A stretch of 64,000 nucleotides of DNA. Source: Humulus lupulus. Lineage: Eukaryota; Streptophyta; Magnoliopsida; Rosales; Cannabaceae. The notes beneath the pieces were generated by a model, which saw only the letters and a program-made list of their open reading frames with translations, did no database searches and was not told the DNA's origin. A program made the translations under genes and the position numbers. Where the stretch lies: assembly GCF_963169125.1 (NCBI RefSeq), contig NC_084801.1, positions 114,293,061 to 114,357,060 of the forward strand. The letters are read 5' to 3'. Shown here piece by piece: positions 44,766 to 56,179 of the stretch. Each line of letters opens with the position of its first letter. Position 1 is the stretch's first letter.

Positions 44766-47700
44766 TGTAACGACCCGGATTTTCAAGACTCAATAATGCG
44801 GAAATATAAATGTTTTCATTTAACAAAAAGTCTCAAAAACCCGTATAAAAAAAAACTTTGTAAAAATCGTATGGTCATACTTAACATTTCATTACAAACA
44901 TATTTTATAAAGAGTGGAGTGAGCGTAGTTTAGGAAAATAACACAACATTTCCAAAAATAAAACGGCTTCCCAAAAGGTCGATCCACGTGTACATTTGCA
45001 AGGTAGACTCCAACGCTCACTGCTCTGCCTTGCCCTTGTTCTTACCTACAACAAGAAACAACTAGGTAAGCGAGAACACTTAGTAAGTTCAACTTTAAAA
45101 GAAAAGAATGCAGAGAATTAGGGTTCTGGATCCATCGGGACCCTACACAATCAATTTCAAGAACGCAAAAGTGTCCTGGCAAACTTATGGTCATGCCTGA
45201 TAACCAATGACAATTTATTTCATATAAACAGATAAATTCTCGCACTCAGAAAATCCGAGAGCAAGCAGATATATTATATCACAACTATATCTTATCAACA
45301 AATATATCCCTGTACTCAGAAAATCCCAGAGCAAGCAGATATATTATATGACAACTATATCTTATCAACAAATATATCCCTGCACTCAGAAAATCCCAGA
45401 GCAAGCAGATATAATATATCACAATATAATTCGAGACCAACGCTCGAAAATTTCCAACAATTTGGGCGTAACACGCCCTCCAACATAAATGCTAATCTGT
45501 AAGAGAGAATCGAGTCTCAACACTAAGATCTAGCCAATAAATATCCCCATCAAGGGTAACTATCGTGTTACCTAGGGCATCACTACTTATCCAAGAGTGT
45601 AATAGAATTTACACGAGTTTACAAAGACTTCTATGTTAATCAGTGGTGTTGGTGAGTAGTTTCCCCTAGGGTGTTTAGCCTCACTCAAACTTGGCAACCC
45701 CTAGTATCTCTAGGCACTCTCACTAAATGGCCAATATTCACGGCTGCTATCTGGGAATAACTTATCAGAGCACTTGCTAGGGTTTTAACCGTTCACTGAT
45801 TAAGTAAGCATGAGGGCCCCTAGGTCCCATTCATTTTGGAGACCCTAGGTTTAACCAGCAATCCTCACCTCTTGGCCACTCGTCGCGGTAATGAGCCAGA
45901 CATAATAAAATCAAGCAGTGTGACAAGGATTAGCCGTCTAGGGTATGACAGATATCTACCGTTTATATCTTCTAAATTAGCACTCAGTAAACTAACGTCT
46001 CTAAACAATTTTCTACGACAGTGTATATATGTGCATGTGTCCTTATACTAACATACAATACAATAGCTGTTTCATGTTGCAGCCACACAATATTAGTTGA
46101 CTTACTTGGAGTCTTTAGCTCTCAGCAGGATTTCACCCTCCAATATATAGTCCATTTATGCTTTAGCCAATATTGTAATTATCCATACAATCTACTCGGA
46201 TTAATTATGACACTTCATAATTCATTGTTAATATTTTGGGCAGTTTGGTCACTTTCAAAATCATTAGTAAGGATTAAAGATCCTTATTTGGTTTTAAACT
46301 CATTAAGGAAATTCATACAAAAATATTTGAGACTAAACCCTAAGTCTCGGGGAGACCCATCCTATGGTCTCGATACCTAGGCTCGGGTATTACAATAGTA
46401 TTCTCCCACTATCCGCTAAATATCTTATTCTTTAAAGGTATCGCTATTAACCCGCACTTTCAACAAGTTGGTTAAAATATATAGAAGATTTTCGCCGGTA
46501 TTATATCCAGAAAATACTAATTAAATTCCTTAATTATATTTCAAGAAAATAAACTCTTAATTTTCCTTTTTTTTTTCTTAAGGTTTTAATCTATAAAAAC
46601 CATTTTAAGAAAATAGCCTAATTTGTCTTAATTAGGAAAACCGTTAAAAGTTTCTCATCTTGACTAGTTAATTTTTCAAAATCAAATAATCAAGTTTACT
46701 TACTAGAAAAATATTTCACTTAATTATTTTCTCAAAATATACGGTTTTAAACCCTCTTTTAATTTATTAACTAATAATAAATTAAATCTTTTATTTTTAA
46801 AAAGAATACAAATTCATTAATAAAAATAAATCACACTAAACTCAAAGTGGTAATTTTAGTCAAAATATGTTTTCAAGACTTACCAAGTTTATATCTTGCA
46901 ATAAGCAAAATTTTACTTTTTACCTTAAGTTCCAAAATCTCATTTTTTGCACTAAGTGTGAAAAGCCTATTTTTTTCACATTTTTAACTATATACTTTGT
47001 TAGTTCATAACTTTAAATTTACTTACCCAATTGTTACCAAAATTTCCCAATTCTATATTTTGTATGCCATTTAGGTCTTTGTAAAATCTTAGGTAAAAAT
47101 GACCATATTTGATTGGTGAAATTATTTTCCAACAATGAGATAAAAATGACATTATTTTCAAGTCCTTATTTTTTACAAACTTTGACACTTAATAACATTC
47201 AAACCGTTCGATATTTTCTTACCAAATTTTACAGTGGAATACTAGATTACGCTGATAATATTTCTACCAAATTTTAGAAGAAACTAGGTTCATTTGCTCT
47301 ATATAGTGGCTGTCCAAACATGCTCCCAAAATTAAGAATATGAAAAAATAGTTTTTTACCTAAACTTTGAAATAGCATAACTCACTCATTTCTAAACATT
47401 TTTTAGTGTTTCAAAAGCTCAATATTATGTACTCAATCTCAAAAACATCACAGTATAATTAAATTTTACAAAATCAATATACAGTGGATACTTGACCCCT
47501 TGGAATTCACAACTCAAAACATGTATTTTGTTTTAGGGTTTCCAACAAAACCCTTGGGGGTTTTGGTCCTTATTTTAAAAAATCATCACACAAGCATCAT
47601 AAAAATTATAAAACAACTACCATAACCTTATTACATCACCAATAAGAAACTTTAAGCATTAAATATACAAAATAATGCTTAAAACTAAAAATCATACAAT

Positions 47701-48763
47701 AACAACCATAAAAAGTAAACTTTTTACCTCTTTGTTGTTCTTGCTTAAGGTTTGGATCTTCCTTTTAGCTTTGGCTCCTTAAAAAACCTTTCAAAACCTT
47801 AACCAACTCCCCCAACAACATAGATAATTAGCTATTTGAAAATCTATGGTTAAAACATTACAAAAGTCTAGTTTATTGAAACTTTACCTTAGTAAAAACC
47901 CTTCCTAGACCAAAGCTTAAATGCTTCCAAGCCTCCTTAGTGTTCTTGAGGTTGAAGATGGAGATAAAACTTGAGAGAGTTTTCAAAAATATGATAGTGA
48001 AAGTGAGAGAGGGTGTGGTGGGTTTTGGGGGTTAGAAGAGCTTACACAACTCTAAAAAAATATCTTAAAAACACTCAAGTGTTTTAATATCCACTTGGTG
48101 CCTTTAACCCTTATAGTGAAAATGGGATTAAACTTAAAACCATTTGGTCCACCCAAATAATCTCCCACATGGCCGGCCACCCCTTTAATTATATATGTGA
48201 TCATATTTATTTTTATTTTTTTAAAGGTTAATAAATATTTCCCAAGAAGTAAAATCCAATTTGACTTCCTATAATATTTTTCACTCTTATTAAGTTTTAA
48301 ACACAAAACTTAACACTAAATAATTAAATTAAATGTCTCTCACATTTAATTTAATTAATCACACAATCAAATTAAACCTAAGGTCCATTCATGGAATAAA
48401 ATTCCCCAATTCGGTAAAATTAAGAATTTTACACAAAATGCCCTAAAATTTCCATTTTCTCCTAGGTTTATTATTTTTGACTAAACTTTAAATTTTTATG
48501 GATGTATTTTATGCCAAAAATATATTCTCCATAGTTTTTCATTTTATTTTCCGAGATTTTTACTCGATCAGGGTTTTTGTGTCGGTCCAAGACCGAAAGT
48601 CTTATCTTGACTTTTAAACACAAAAATCATAATTTGGCTAGCAATAACTCATGGAAATAAATTCCAAACAAAATATAATATTATTTAAAATAATATTCTT
48701 AACTCGGGGAAAACAATCCCGACCCGAGTCGTTTAAAGGTACTTGAAAATGCAGGACGTTACA
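44766..48763 (-). mobile_element. Chromoviral-type solo LTR, 3998 bp (TSD TTAGT)
   Basis: The ends are TGTAACGACC and GGACGTTACA, with exact TTAGT duplications (44761-44765 and 48764-48768). Orientation is minus, because its reversed TGTAG|GTAAG box (45041-45050) and CGCTTACCTAG text match the plus-strand 3' end of the element B LTR (19070-19112). It is very AT-rich and holds a 70-bp tandem repeat. ORFs inside it (for example 46021-46380) look like chance openings. At 4 kb it is among the longer plant LTRs. Confidence 0.92.
45243..45430. repeat. 70-bp tandem repeat, about 2.7 units
   Basis: CACTCAGAAAATCCCAGAGC recurs at 45243, 45313 and 45383 with only one or two changes per unit, so the duplication is recent relative to the LTR. 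Confidence 0.92.
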
Positions 48764-49255
48764 TTAGTCATTATGTTTTCAGTCAAAATTAATGGAGCTT
48801 TGACTTATCATGATATCCGAGCCATTAAGGCATTAAAAAGGATTGGAGAGCCAAGGGATACAATAGGTGTGGTAGAAAGAATCACTCAAAGATTGATCCT
48901 ATTTCACAAGGAGATAGTTCTCCTTCAAACCACTAAGCAAATCATGATGAGAGCCATTGAACAATATGTCCTAGTAATTAGGATTTTTAAGGATTTTCCT
49001 ACTGTAGTTTCAAAATTAGAAGAATTATGGGAGACTATGAATGATGAAGATGATTTATCGGTAGCCATGAGATATTATTTTCTTATACTTAGGTTTACCT
49101 CTAAGTTTGAATTTCAATTCACTAATGAACAAAAGCATAATATCTTAATGAATATTCCTTGAGGTAGTTTCGAGGCTCATAGTAATGATGATTATGAGGA
49201 AATAGATGATGATATGTTAGATAGAGGACCAGATGTAGAAGATCTTGATTTTTAG

Positions 49256-49539
49256 AAATTTTACCCTAGATTATTATCAGTATAGTTTCTATATTTATTT
49301 TGAATTTATGATTGTAATAAGTAAAAACATTTTTCCGAATGAATAAAGCTGTTATTTTTTAATGGCATGTATGAGTTTGATTTTTTTTTTACAATCATAA
49401 TAAATTTAGAATAAATTCAATAAATAATGACTGAGTTCAGTGAGGGTGGATACAAATCAATGGATCGGGTTCTGTATTGAGAGTTTAGGGGGGCATAGTA
49501 GTGGAAACGATTTTACTGATCCCATCCCTCCCTCAATAT
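49256..49539 (+). other. 3' non-coding region of element D
   Basis: Between the ORF end and the 3' LTR lies AT-rich text with a purine-rich TTTAGGGGGGCATAG (49484-49498). It is a possible polypurine tract, though it is about 40 bp from the LTR start instead of adjacent. Confidence 0.55.
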
Positions 49540-50365
49540 TGTAGTGTCCCAGAACATTTACTTAGCTAGCTAGATAGTAGTAGTAGTTAGTATTAGTGAG
49601 TAGTATGTTAGTTACTGTGGATTTTGGTTCAAACCGGGACTTAGTTGGAAAGTTCTAGCAACAGTTATGGATTTTATAAGTTTAACCTATAGTTTAAGAA
49701 TATTAATTATAACATAAGGTTTTATTAATATTGCTGGATCTAGAAATATATTTATTATAACCTATGGTTTAGATAGATCTAATAAGAGTGTGACACTTGT
49801 CATAATTATAATTATTAAGGAATTAAGTATTTTTTATGGATAGTTTTAATAAAAGAAAGATCTAGAACTTTCCAGCAGCTATTAGGATCGTATTATGACT
49901 CAGTTAAAACTGTTTATCCAATTTAAATTATGCTGAAAAAGTGCAAATACGTGTTTAATATATCAATGTATGCCGATATATTGCAGTATAACGGCCGATA
50001 TATCACCTACAGAAGATATGGAAAACACGTCGACTTTGCACGAACGATCGAACGAGGCTCTGGAATACAGGGGGAGGCGATATATCGCCTATGGGGGGGG
50101 GGGGGGGGGGGGGAGGGGATATATCGGCTCAATTTATGTATTTTTGAAAGTTTAATTTTTGAATTTTAAAAATACCCTTAACAACTTAGACCTACCTTTG
50201 AACGATTTTGACCGAGTTCTGGGCGTCAATTGAACGAAAATTAAAAAAAAAAAATTTATAATCATTTATTTATTCAAATTAAAAAGGGGTTAGTTTCACT
50301 CCTTGAACTCTATAAATTGGACCTAGTGCTCATCCAATTTCTTCATTCTTCAAGCATTTGATCAG
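49540..50365 (+). repeat. 3' LTR of element D, truncated
   Basis: It starts TGTAGTGTCCCAG and follows the 5' LTR through TTATAAGTTTAACCTATAG, TCTAGAACTTTCCAGCAGCT, the GATATATC palindromes and CTCCTTGAACTCTATAAAT. The last ~1.1 kb is missing; the sequence passes into a different LTR near 50365. Both LTRs have a CTATAAAT box close to the join. A 21-G run lies at 50093-50113. Confidence 0.85.
50093..50118 (+). repeat. Poly-G tract (21 G, A, 4 G)
   Basis: It lies at the place where the 5' LTR has CCTAGGGGGCGATATATTGG, so a short G run has expanded. Its exact length is uncertain, since such runs are poorly sequenced. Confidence 0.85.
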
Positions 50366-50640
50366 AGCCTATAAATACAAAGGGAACAGACAGAAAAATG
50401 GATCGACTTTTTGTATGCAAAAACTCTGCTGAAATTGTAATAAAAAATTTCCTCAAGAGTCCTAAATAGATCAATAAGAATGACTCGTGGACTAAGTGGA
50501 TTTTAACCACTAAACCACGTAAAATCGTGTTAGTGCTTTGTGTTCTTACTTTTTGTTATTTCTTATACATTCGATTTACGAAAAGCCTAATCTCTCTATT
50601 GTCGGATTTCTAAACTCCATGTTGCCGAAAAACCGAATCA
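50366..50640 (+). repeat. Retand/Tat-type LTR, 3' end fragment
   Basis: A TATAAATAC box at 50370, a leader, then an end at CCGAATCA followed by a primer site. The 5' part of this LTR is missing at the join with element D. Confidence 0.7.
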
Positions 50641-50645
50641 ATAGA

Positions 50646-50665
50646 TTGGTGCTTTCATTGAGAGC
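50646..50665 (+). other. Primer-binding site of Retand/Tat-type element
   Basis: TTGGTGCTTTCATTGAGAGC follows the LTR end by five bases. It is the form seen in many plant Tat/Retand elements; I cannot name the tRNA with certainty. Confidence 0.7.
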
Positions 50666-50674
50666 AGATTAGGC

Positions 50675-51158
50675 ATGAATTCCCACACAAGTTTCAACCC
50701 AACAATCACTACGGTGGTCATCCATTCTATGTGCGACAACGAAACAAAGCAACTTGATGATCAAGAGGGCCACCATACGACCATACCCACTTAAGAAGGT
50801 ACATTTGCACAACGTCGCCCTGGAAAACAACACCTTGACCAAGACGATGCTGGAAGTTTAGCCTCATGCCCACCAAATCCCCATCCTGGGTACTTGACAG
50901 CCATTGAGATGGAAAATGCCCGCTAAGGAACCACCTTGCCCAGACTAATAGAAAAATTGAGGAGATTTTGGCTTGATTACCCTTTCCTACAATCGATACG
51001 AATGTCGGAAGGAGGCAAAGTGGGTCCCACAAATCCCACATGAATATCGACCTAATATCAGCCACTTTGTCCAAACTACAACCCCGAGTTTCGTACTTTT
51101 TGAATGAACTCCGCGAAATCCTCAACCTACTAATTCCCACAAGAATCATTGACCTAAC
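50675..51158 (+). pseudogene. gag: Retand/Tat-type gag, N-terminal part 1
   Basis: The first ATG after the primer site (50675) opens 39 codons, then a stop (TAA). Later frames include MNIDLISATLSKLQPRVSYF (51040 on). It continues beyond the Copia insertion at 52954 and again at 63151. It is degenerate throughout. Confidence 0.7.
51046..51147 (+). repeat. 102-bp coding tandem repeat, unit 1 (unit 2 is 51148-51158 plus 52954-53045)
   Basis: Unit 1 starts ATCGACCTAATATCAGCCAC and unit 2 ATTGACCTAACATCAACTGT. The unit length is a multiple of three, so the gag protein has two copies of a ~34-residue block (DLISATLSKLQPRVSYFLNE type). The Copia LTR entered 11 bp into unit 2. Confidence 0.8.
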
Positions 51159-52948
51159 TGTTGGGTTTTATGCCCTTATAAAACCACATTTCTTTTGTAA
51201 TTCATTCATTATCAATAAAGTAGTAGAAATCATTTTGTTCAATCAAATTGCGTTGTTTACATGTGTTATTACATGATTAATTATTATTAATACAAACGTT
51301 TATAAAATCTCAAACATATGTATATTTACAATTATAGTGACTCGGCCACAGTGGATTATAATTGTAAATATATGTTCAAAAGAAGTTTTTCCTAAGATTA
51401 AATCAGTACACTAGATTTTTATTGATTGGGTAATCTACGATAAGATCTACTTACACATCTGGTGTGATTTCATATGTAGGACAATGACCAAGTAGATAAG
51501 ATCAGATGTATTTTGTTACATTGGACCAGACCGATATTGATTATTGACAAGATAAGTAAGTATCATTATTATATAATCTAATCATATTACAACGTTGACC
51601 ATAGGTCAATTCAATCTTAATTTTGAGTGATTAATATTATGCCAATTGTATTATTCAAGTCTTTTGATTTGTTCGTTACCAGCTTACCCTACGGACTAGC
51701 TCATACTTACATATTGGAGATTTGGTAGTATAATTGAGTGGGAGTATTTATCATAGATATGAAATCTATAGCTCCCGTTTAATAAGTGAAATGATGATTT
51801 TCTTATAGCTTGGTTCAAGTGTTAAATGATAGAGTACTCATTTTTATAATTAAATTTATGGAAATATCATTTACAAGGAACTTAATGGGAGTTAAGGATA
51901 AAATACCAATGAGGGGTAAAATGGTAATTTGCACCTGTCTCATTAGTAGATCATCTATAGAGGATTGAATGACGGTTATGATTATAATAATGGATAACGT
52001 ATTCACATTTGGTGTAAAACGTTCTATGAATTCAAGAGTGCAATTCTGAGTCTATAGTGGAGTCACGAGAAATTAATAAGGTAGTGAGATTATTTGTCAT
52101 AAATAAACTCACGGTAACTTATTGGAGCTTGAGTTCATGGATCCATGGTCCCCATGTCATCTCTTATCAAAATCAACCTAGTGGTCTTGAATAATTAATT
52201 TAAATATTAATTATAAAATATCACATTGACTAGGTCAATGAAAATAAAAAATGTTAAATGATTTATTGATATTTTGTGAGAAAATAAATAGAAGAAACTT
52301 TGAGGGTTTTATTGCAAAGTCTCAAAAAGAGAGAATTATAGTCAATTGGGATAGTTTTGTTAATATTGATAAATTGGTATTAATATTAATAAAATGAATT
52401 AAATAAAGGGCAAAATTATTATTGGTTGATTTTGACAAGTATTTAATTCATTATTATTATTAAGTAATTAAACAAATGGGTAACTAAAACCTATTTTATG
52501 TCCTCACTAATTGCCTATATATACTAGTATTACTGAATGAATTAAAAAAAATGAATTTGACAAGGTAAAAATTCACTACTAATATTTTATACCTCGCCAC
52601 CCACTCTCTCTTAGTTTTCTCTCTAGGAACTCTCTTCTCGTGTGTTGAGACTTGCCCACACAAACACTATGTTGTTTTAGAGAAAGACTTGGAAGACTAT
52701 GGTCTTGTTTCAAAGCGGTTTGGATTCCTTGCAATACCTAGCATTCAACAAGGACAAAAGGTTATGGAATCCAAAGGGTGTAGTCATTGTTCCGCTACGC
52801 ATCTCATAAGTACTCTAGTGATTTTATTGTTGTATTTACGAATCTCTGTATGAAAATCACTTCTATGCATGTATTTATGTTTTTCTATTGTCTATTATTT
52901 TGTGCAATATGGAACATGCATATAGACTTATATAAATGAGATCCTACA
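51159..52948 (+). mobile_element. Ty1/Copia solo LTR, 1790 bp (TSD CTAAC)
   Basis: It starts TGTTGGGTTTTATGCCC and ends GAGATCCTACA; exact CTAAC duplications at 51154-51158 and 52949-52953. It is the fullest example of the Copia LTR family also present at 23918-27629 (minus) and 34440-42142. Shared blocks: AAGTAGATAAGATCAGATG, TTCGTTACCAGCTTACCCTA and TTCCGCTACGCATCTC. No internal region. Confidence 0.93.
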
Positions 52949-52953
52949 CTAAC

Positions 52954-53936
52954 ATCAACTGTTATGTCCGAACTGCGACCCTAAGTTCCGTACCTTCTGA
53001 ATGGATTCCACGAAATACTCAACTTACCAACCCTCATAGGAATAATAATTCAACTCACACTCCCAGGAATTAGCCTAGCCAGACAGGGCGAGTTGAAGCT
53101 GACTCAAGGAGAAGAGACGTCCCAACAAATCCACCCGTGCCTCGGCCAACAACTCTGGCACAGTGAAATGAGTATGCACTGCCTCCAACCCAGGAAATTG
53201 CATTAAACCAAGGGCGAGCTAATCTCGTGCGTCCCGATGGAACAAGGATAGCTTCACCAATAAGGCATCCTCCATCGTCGATTCAACATCCGATGCAACC
53301 TCACCCACAGAGGAACGCTTCAGCCTGTGGGGGTAGTAGGAGAAATCCTCCCCCCTTAGAAGACGGTTATGCTTATATCTCGCAATCTCGCACCAATAAT
53401 CCAGATCCTCGATCCCAGCCACGAGCTGTAAGCTTCACGAATGGGAGCTATTGGACAGAGAGCCAGCGCGGAGGCAGGCACAAGAGCAACCTAAGGAATC
53501 AGTTAAGCGTCGCACAAAGTCTACGCTCCAAACTGCAATCCAACCTGTGTGATAATCTGAACTCACAAAGAGGACATCCAGCTCGCCACGATGATTTGAG
53601 TTATACTCAAGCTAGGGGAGATTCGTCTATTGTACATTAGAATGGGAATGTCCCGCCTAACTGAGCTCAAACTTGGACGGATAATAACCCATCTAACACG
53701 TACAACATGGTGGGATTTGGTAACCAGCTTCTAAACAACCTAGAGACCAAGGATCCAACCCTCGAACGGCTAGCCTTAATGGAGGAGCAGATGAAAAAAC
53801 TCTTGTCTAGAAAGAACATTGATGACAGTGTTTTGGATGAGGAGCACGAGACTTTCGCTCCCCATATTGCTATAGATCCGTATCCTACTAGCTTAAGGAT
53901 GTCGAACATGCCCACATATAATGGAACCACTAATCC
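52954..53936 (+). pseudogene. gag: Retand/Tat-type gag, middle part
   Basis: After the tandem repeat the coding region is proline/arginine-rich. It then reads MVGFGNQLLNNLETKDPTLE, RLALMEEQMKKLL and ETFAPHIAIDPYPTSLRM (53707-53930), a coiled-coil plus the start of the gag capsid domain typical of Tat/Ogre/Retand elements. The frame is open in 53707-53936 and is then broken by element E. One stop separates it from an upstream ORF (53227-53640). Confidence 0.8.
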
Positions 53937-56149
53937 TGTAATGCCTTACTACCCTAGAGTCGTTAACATGTGATTTTAAAATGTGCAATTAACTCGCTAA
54001 TAGAGGTTTTAGACCAAAAAGTAAGATTAAGTTAAAGTAAAGATTCATTAAAAAAATTTCCATAAAAAAGTTTAAACATTCATGAAAATTAAAGAAAAGT
54101 TACATGGGATTCCAAAATGTTGTGTAATACATATTTACAACTCAAAAGTCTTTAAACAGTCAACCTAAGCGACAAAATCGGTCATTTACATAGCGTTCCT
54201 AAATACTATCACAGTCGTGGCGGCCAGGTAGGCCAAACATGTACGCACTTCTCCATTCCCTCCATCTTATGCTTGGTCGGCCTTTCCATTCCCCTTACCT
54301 ACACCATAGAGCACCCGTGAGCCAAGGCCCAACAAGAAAACTCCACAAATATACGCATAACAATTCAATTCAGTAAATGCATAACTAAACAAACGCATCA
54401 GACAACTCATGACAGCAGCCTAAGCCGATCAAGGTGTGTCACTAGACACCAGGTTCACGGCCCTAACCGAGTGGGGGTACAGCACCCTAGATGGCCATGC
54501 CATGGCGGCCTGCATTCAGCATGCTTATTGTCATTTTTGACCTTTGTTGATCCCAACCCTTGCCGATCCGACAGAAATACATATATGACATAACAATTAC
54601 AAACATTCACACATAACACTAAGCACAGATAATCGGGCCATGCCCTGCTCTATGCGCACAGACAACTTTCTTACCTTGAGTCCCGAGTTGACAATGCAAG
54701 GCGATCTCGAGCACGATCCCTTATCCTAACCCTTAGCGGTAAAACCTAGTCGCAACGCAATAATAATAAATAACCATCAAAACCTAAACCAATTAAAAAA
54801 CTTCGAAATAACATACTAGCCTTTGGGACCTCGAATTCTACTAAATCGGGTAGTAGAATCCCTCCCGAGCCCGTAGGTTTGAGTTCCCAAGCTTAAAAAC
54901 ATATTTTGGCTATTTCCCTTAATTAGAGTCGCGGTTCAGCCCATAGGGACGCGACGCACTACATGTAAGAGAGTCCAAGGCTCTCTCCTGCGGGACATGG
55001 GCTGCGCCGTGCCCCAACCCATACCGCAGCGCTTGGGAGATTTCAGAGAATCGCCAAGCTCTTCATGCACACGAGCTGCAACGCTTGAAGAACAACGCCA
55101 TGGCTCGAGCTAGAAACCTAGAATTTTCCCTGCGTTGTCTCGAGCCAAAATCACCAAATCACACCCCAAACTAGCACCAAGGTCCCAAATGAGTTTAAAA
55201 TGCTAAACAACACATCATAAGCAGTATAAACACCTCAAAAACCAAACTAAATCTCTAATCCAAATCAAAACCCAACCAAAGCTTAAAACTTAGCTAAACC
55301 TTAAACCGCAGCAGGAATTTACCAAGAAAAACATAGATAACCTTTCCTCAATGAAGAGTCACGACCCTATGCTGCTGTTAATCACTTCCCAACTTCAATT
55401 CCCTTCAATCCCAAAGCCTTTTTCTCAAAACAAAGATCAAACTTCCAAAGCCTTCGAGAGAAAAAGATGGGGAGACATGAGAGAGAGAGAGAGTGTGGGA
55501 AAGAAACTGAGTGCTGCCTTCTGTTTTGGTTCTAGACTCCTAAGGTGTTATTTTAAGTGTATCCTTTGGCACCAAAATGACCAAAATTCCCCTAGATCAA
55601 CTCTTAGCCCTTTAATGCCTCCAAAGGCAAACCCGTCATTTGCCACATTCTTGTAATTCATCAGGTTGTCCTATAAATCCCCAATTAATCCCAGCATACC
55701 CAGATTAATCGCTAATATTTACCCGTTACCCGATCAACCTCGAATACACACTACGTTCTCAAAATACCCCTAGGCTCGCCCCGAGCTGGGTATTTGACCC
55801 TGTTGTGACTATTCCACTAATCCGCTCACTAGGACTGCCTCAAGCCCAATATCGCAAATATACCCACATAATAGTGTGGTCTTAGTCATAACACACACAT
55901 AATTTACATTTATGCCCTTAATGGGCCAAAATTACAAATATACCCTTATTAACAAGAACGGGCCCACATGCATATTTAATACACCTAAACATGCATATAT
56001 ATATTCACATTATAATGTAACTCAAGTGATCAAGTAATGATATTCATATATCACAATTAATTCACCTAATAATGCAATTAAATCATTTATTTCCCTCCTG
56101 GCACACTAATTAAGTCACTAAGCCTTATTAGAAAATTTGGGTCGTTACA
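53937..56149 (-). repeat. 3' LTR of chromovirus E (left LTR)
   Basis: On the minus strand it starts TGTAACGACCC at 56149 next to the polypurine tract and ends near GGCATTACA at 53937. It matches 60998-63150 along its whole length with scattered substitutions and small indels, so E inserted some time ago. Target duplications AATCC (53932-53936) and GATCC (63151-63155) differ by one base. Reversed landmarks: donor-like AAG|GTAAGAAAG near 54670, TGTAG|GTAAGG at 54294-54303 and a GC-rich cluster at 54930-55100. The BamHI-type palindrome is broken to GGGATTCC. Confidence 0.93.
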
Positions 56150-56150
56150 A

Positions 56151-56168
56151 CTACCCCCTCCTTATAGA
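56151..56168 (-). other. Polypurine tract of element E
   Basis: Reversed it reads CTATAAGGAGGGGGTAG, one base before the LTR start, as in the other chromoviruses here. Confidence 0.88.
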
Positions 56169-56179
56169 ACTTTCATCCT

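Larger units (their letters stand above)
44659..49255 (+). pseudogene. Single unrecognised ORF of element D, split by a solo LTR
   Basis: The ATG at 44659 lies 11 bp after the primer site. The frame is open to the target site at 44765 and continues without shift from 48769 to a TGA at 49160-49162; 107 + 394 nt = 501 nt, exactly 167 codons. Past the TGA the same frame runs 30 more codons to TAG at 49253, giving an acidic tail (DDYEEIDDDMLD). The ancestral product would be about 197 residues: a hydrophobic N-terminal stretch, then charged helical-looking sequence with IRAIKALKRIGEPRD and SKLEELWETMNDEDDLS, then the acidic tail. I see no zinc knuckle, protease, RT or integrase motif and do not recognise the family. 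It could be a diverged gag or an accessory protein. Confidence 0.7.

Noticed and set aside
46021..46380. 119-codon ORF
   Set aside because: It lies on the antisense strand of a solo LTR with no motif; composition is like its flanks.
49930..50169. 79-codon and 61-codon overlapping ORFs with poly-glycine
   Set aside because: They span the poly-G tract in the LTR; the glycine run is simple-repeat translation.
50646..50665. tRNA gene or promoter box at the primer site
   Set aside because: Only a short stretch complementary to a tRNA end is present; no cloverleaf can be drawn there or at the other primer sites.
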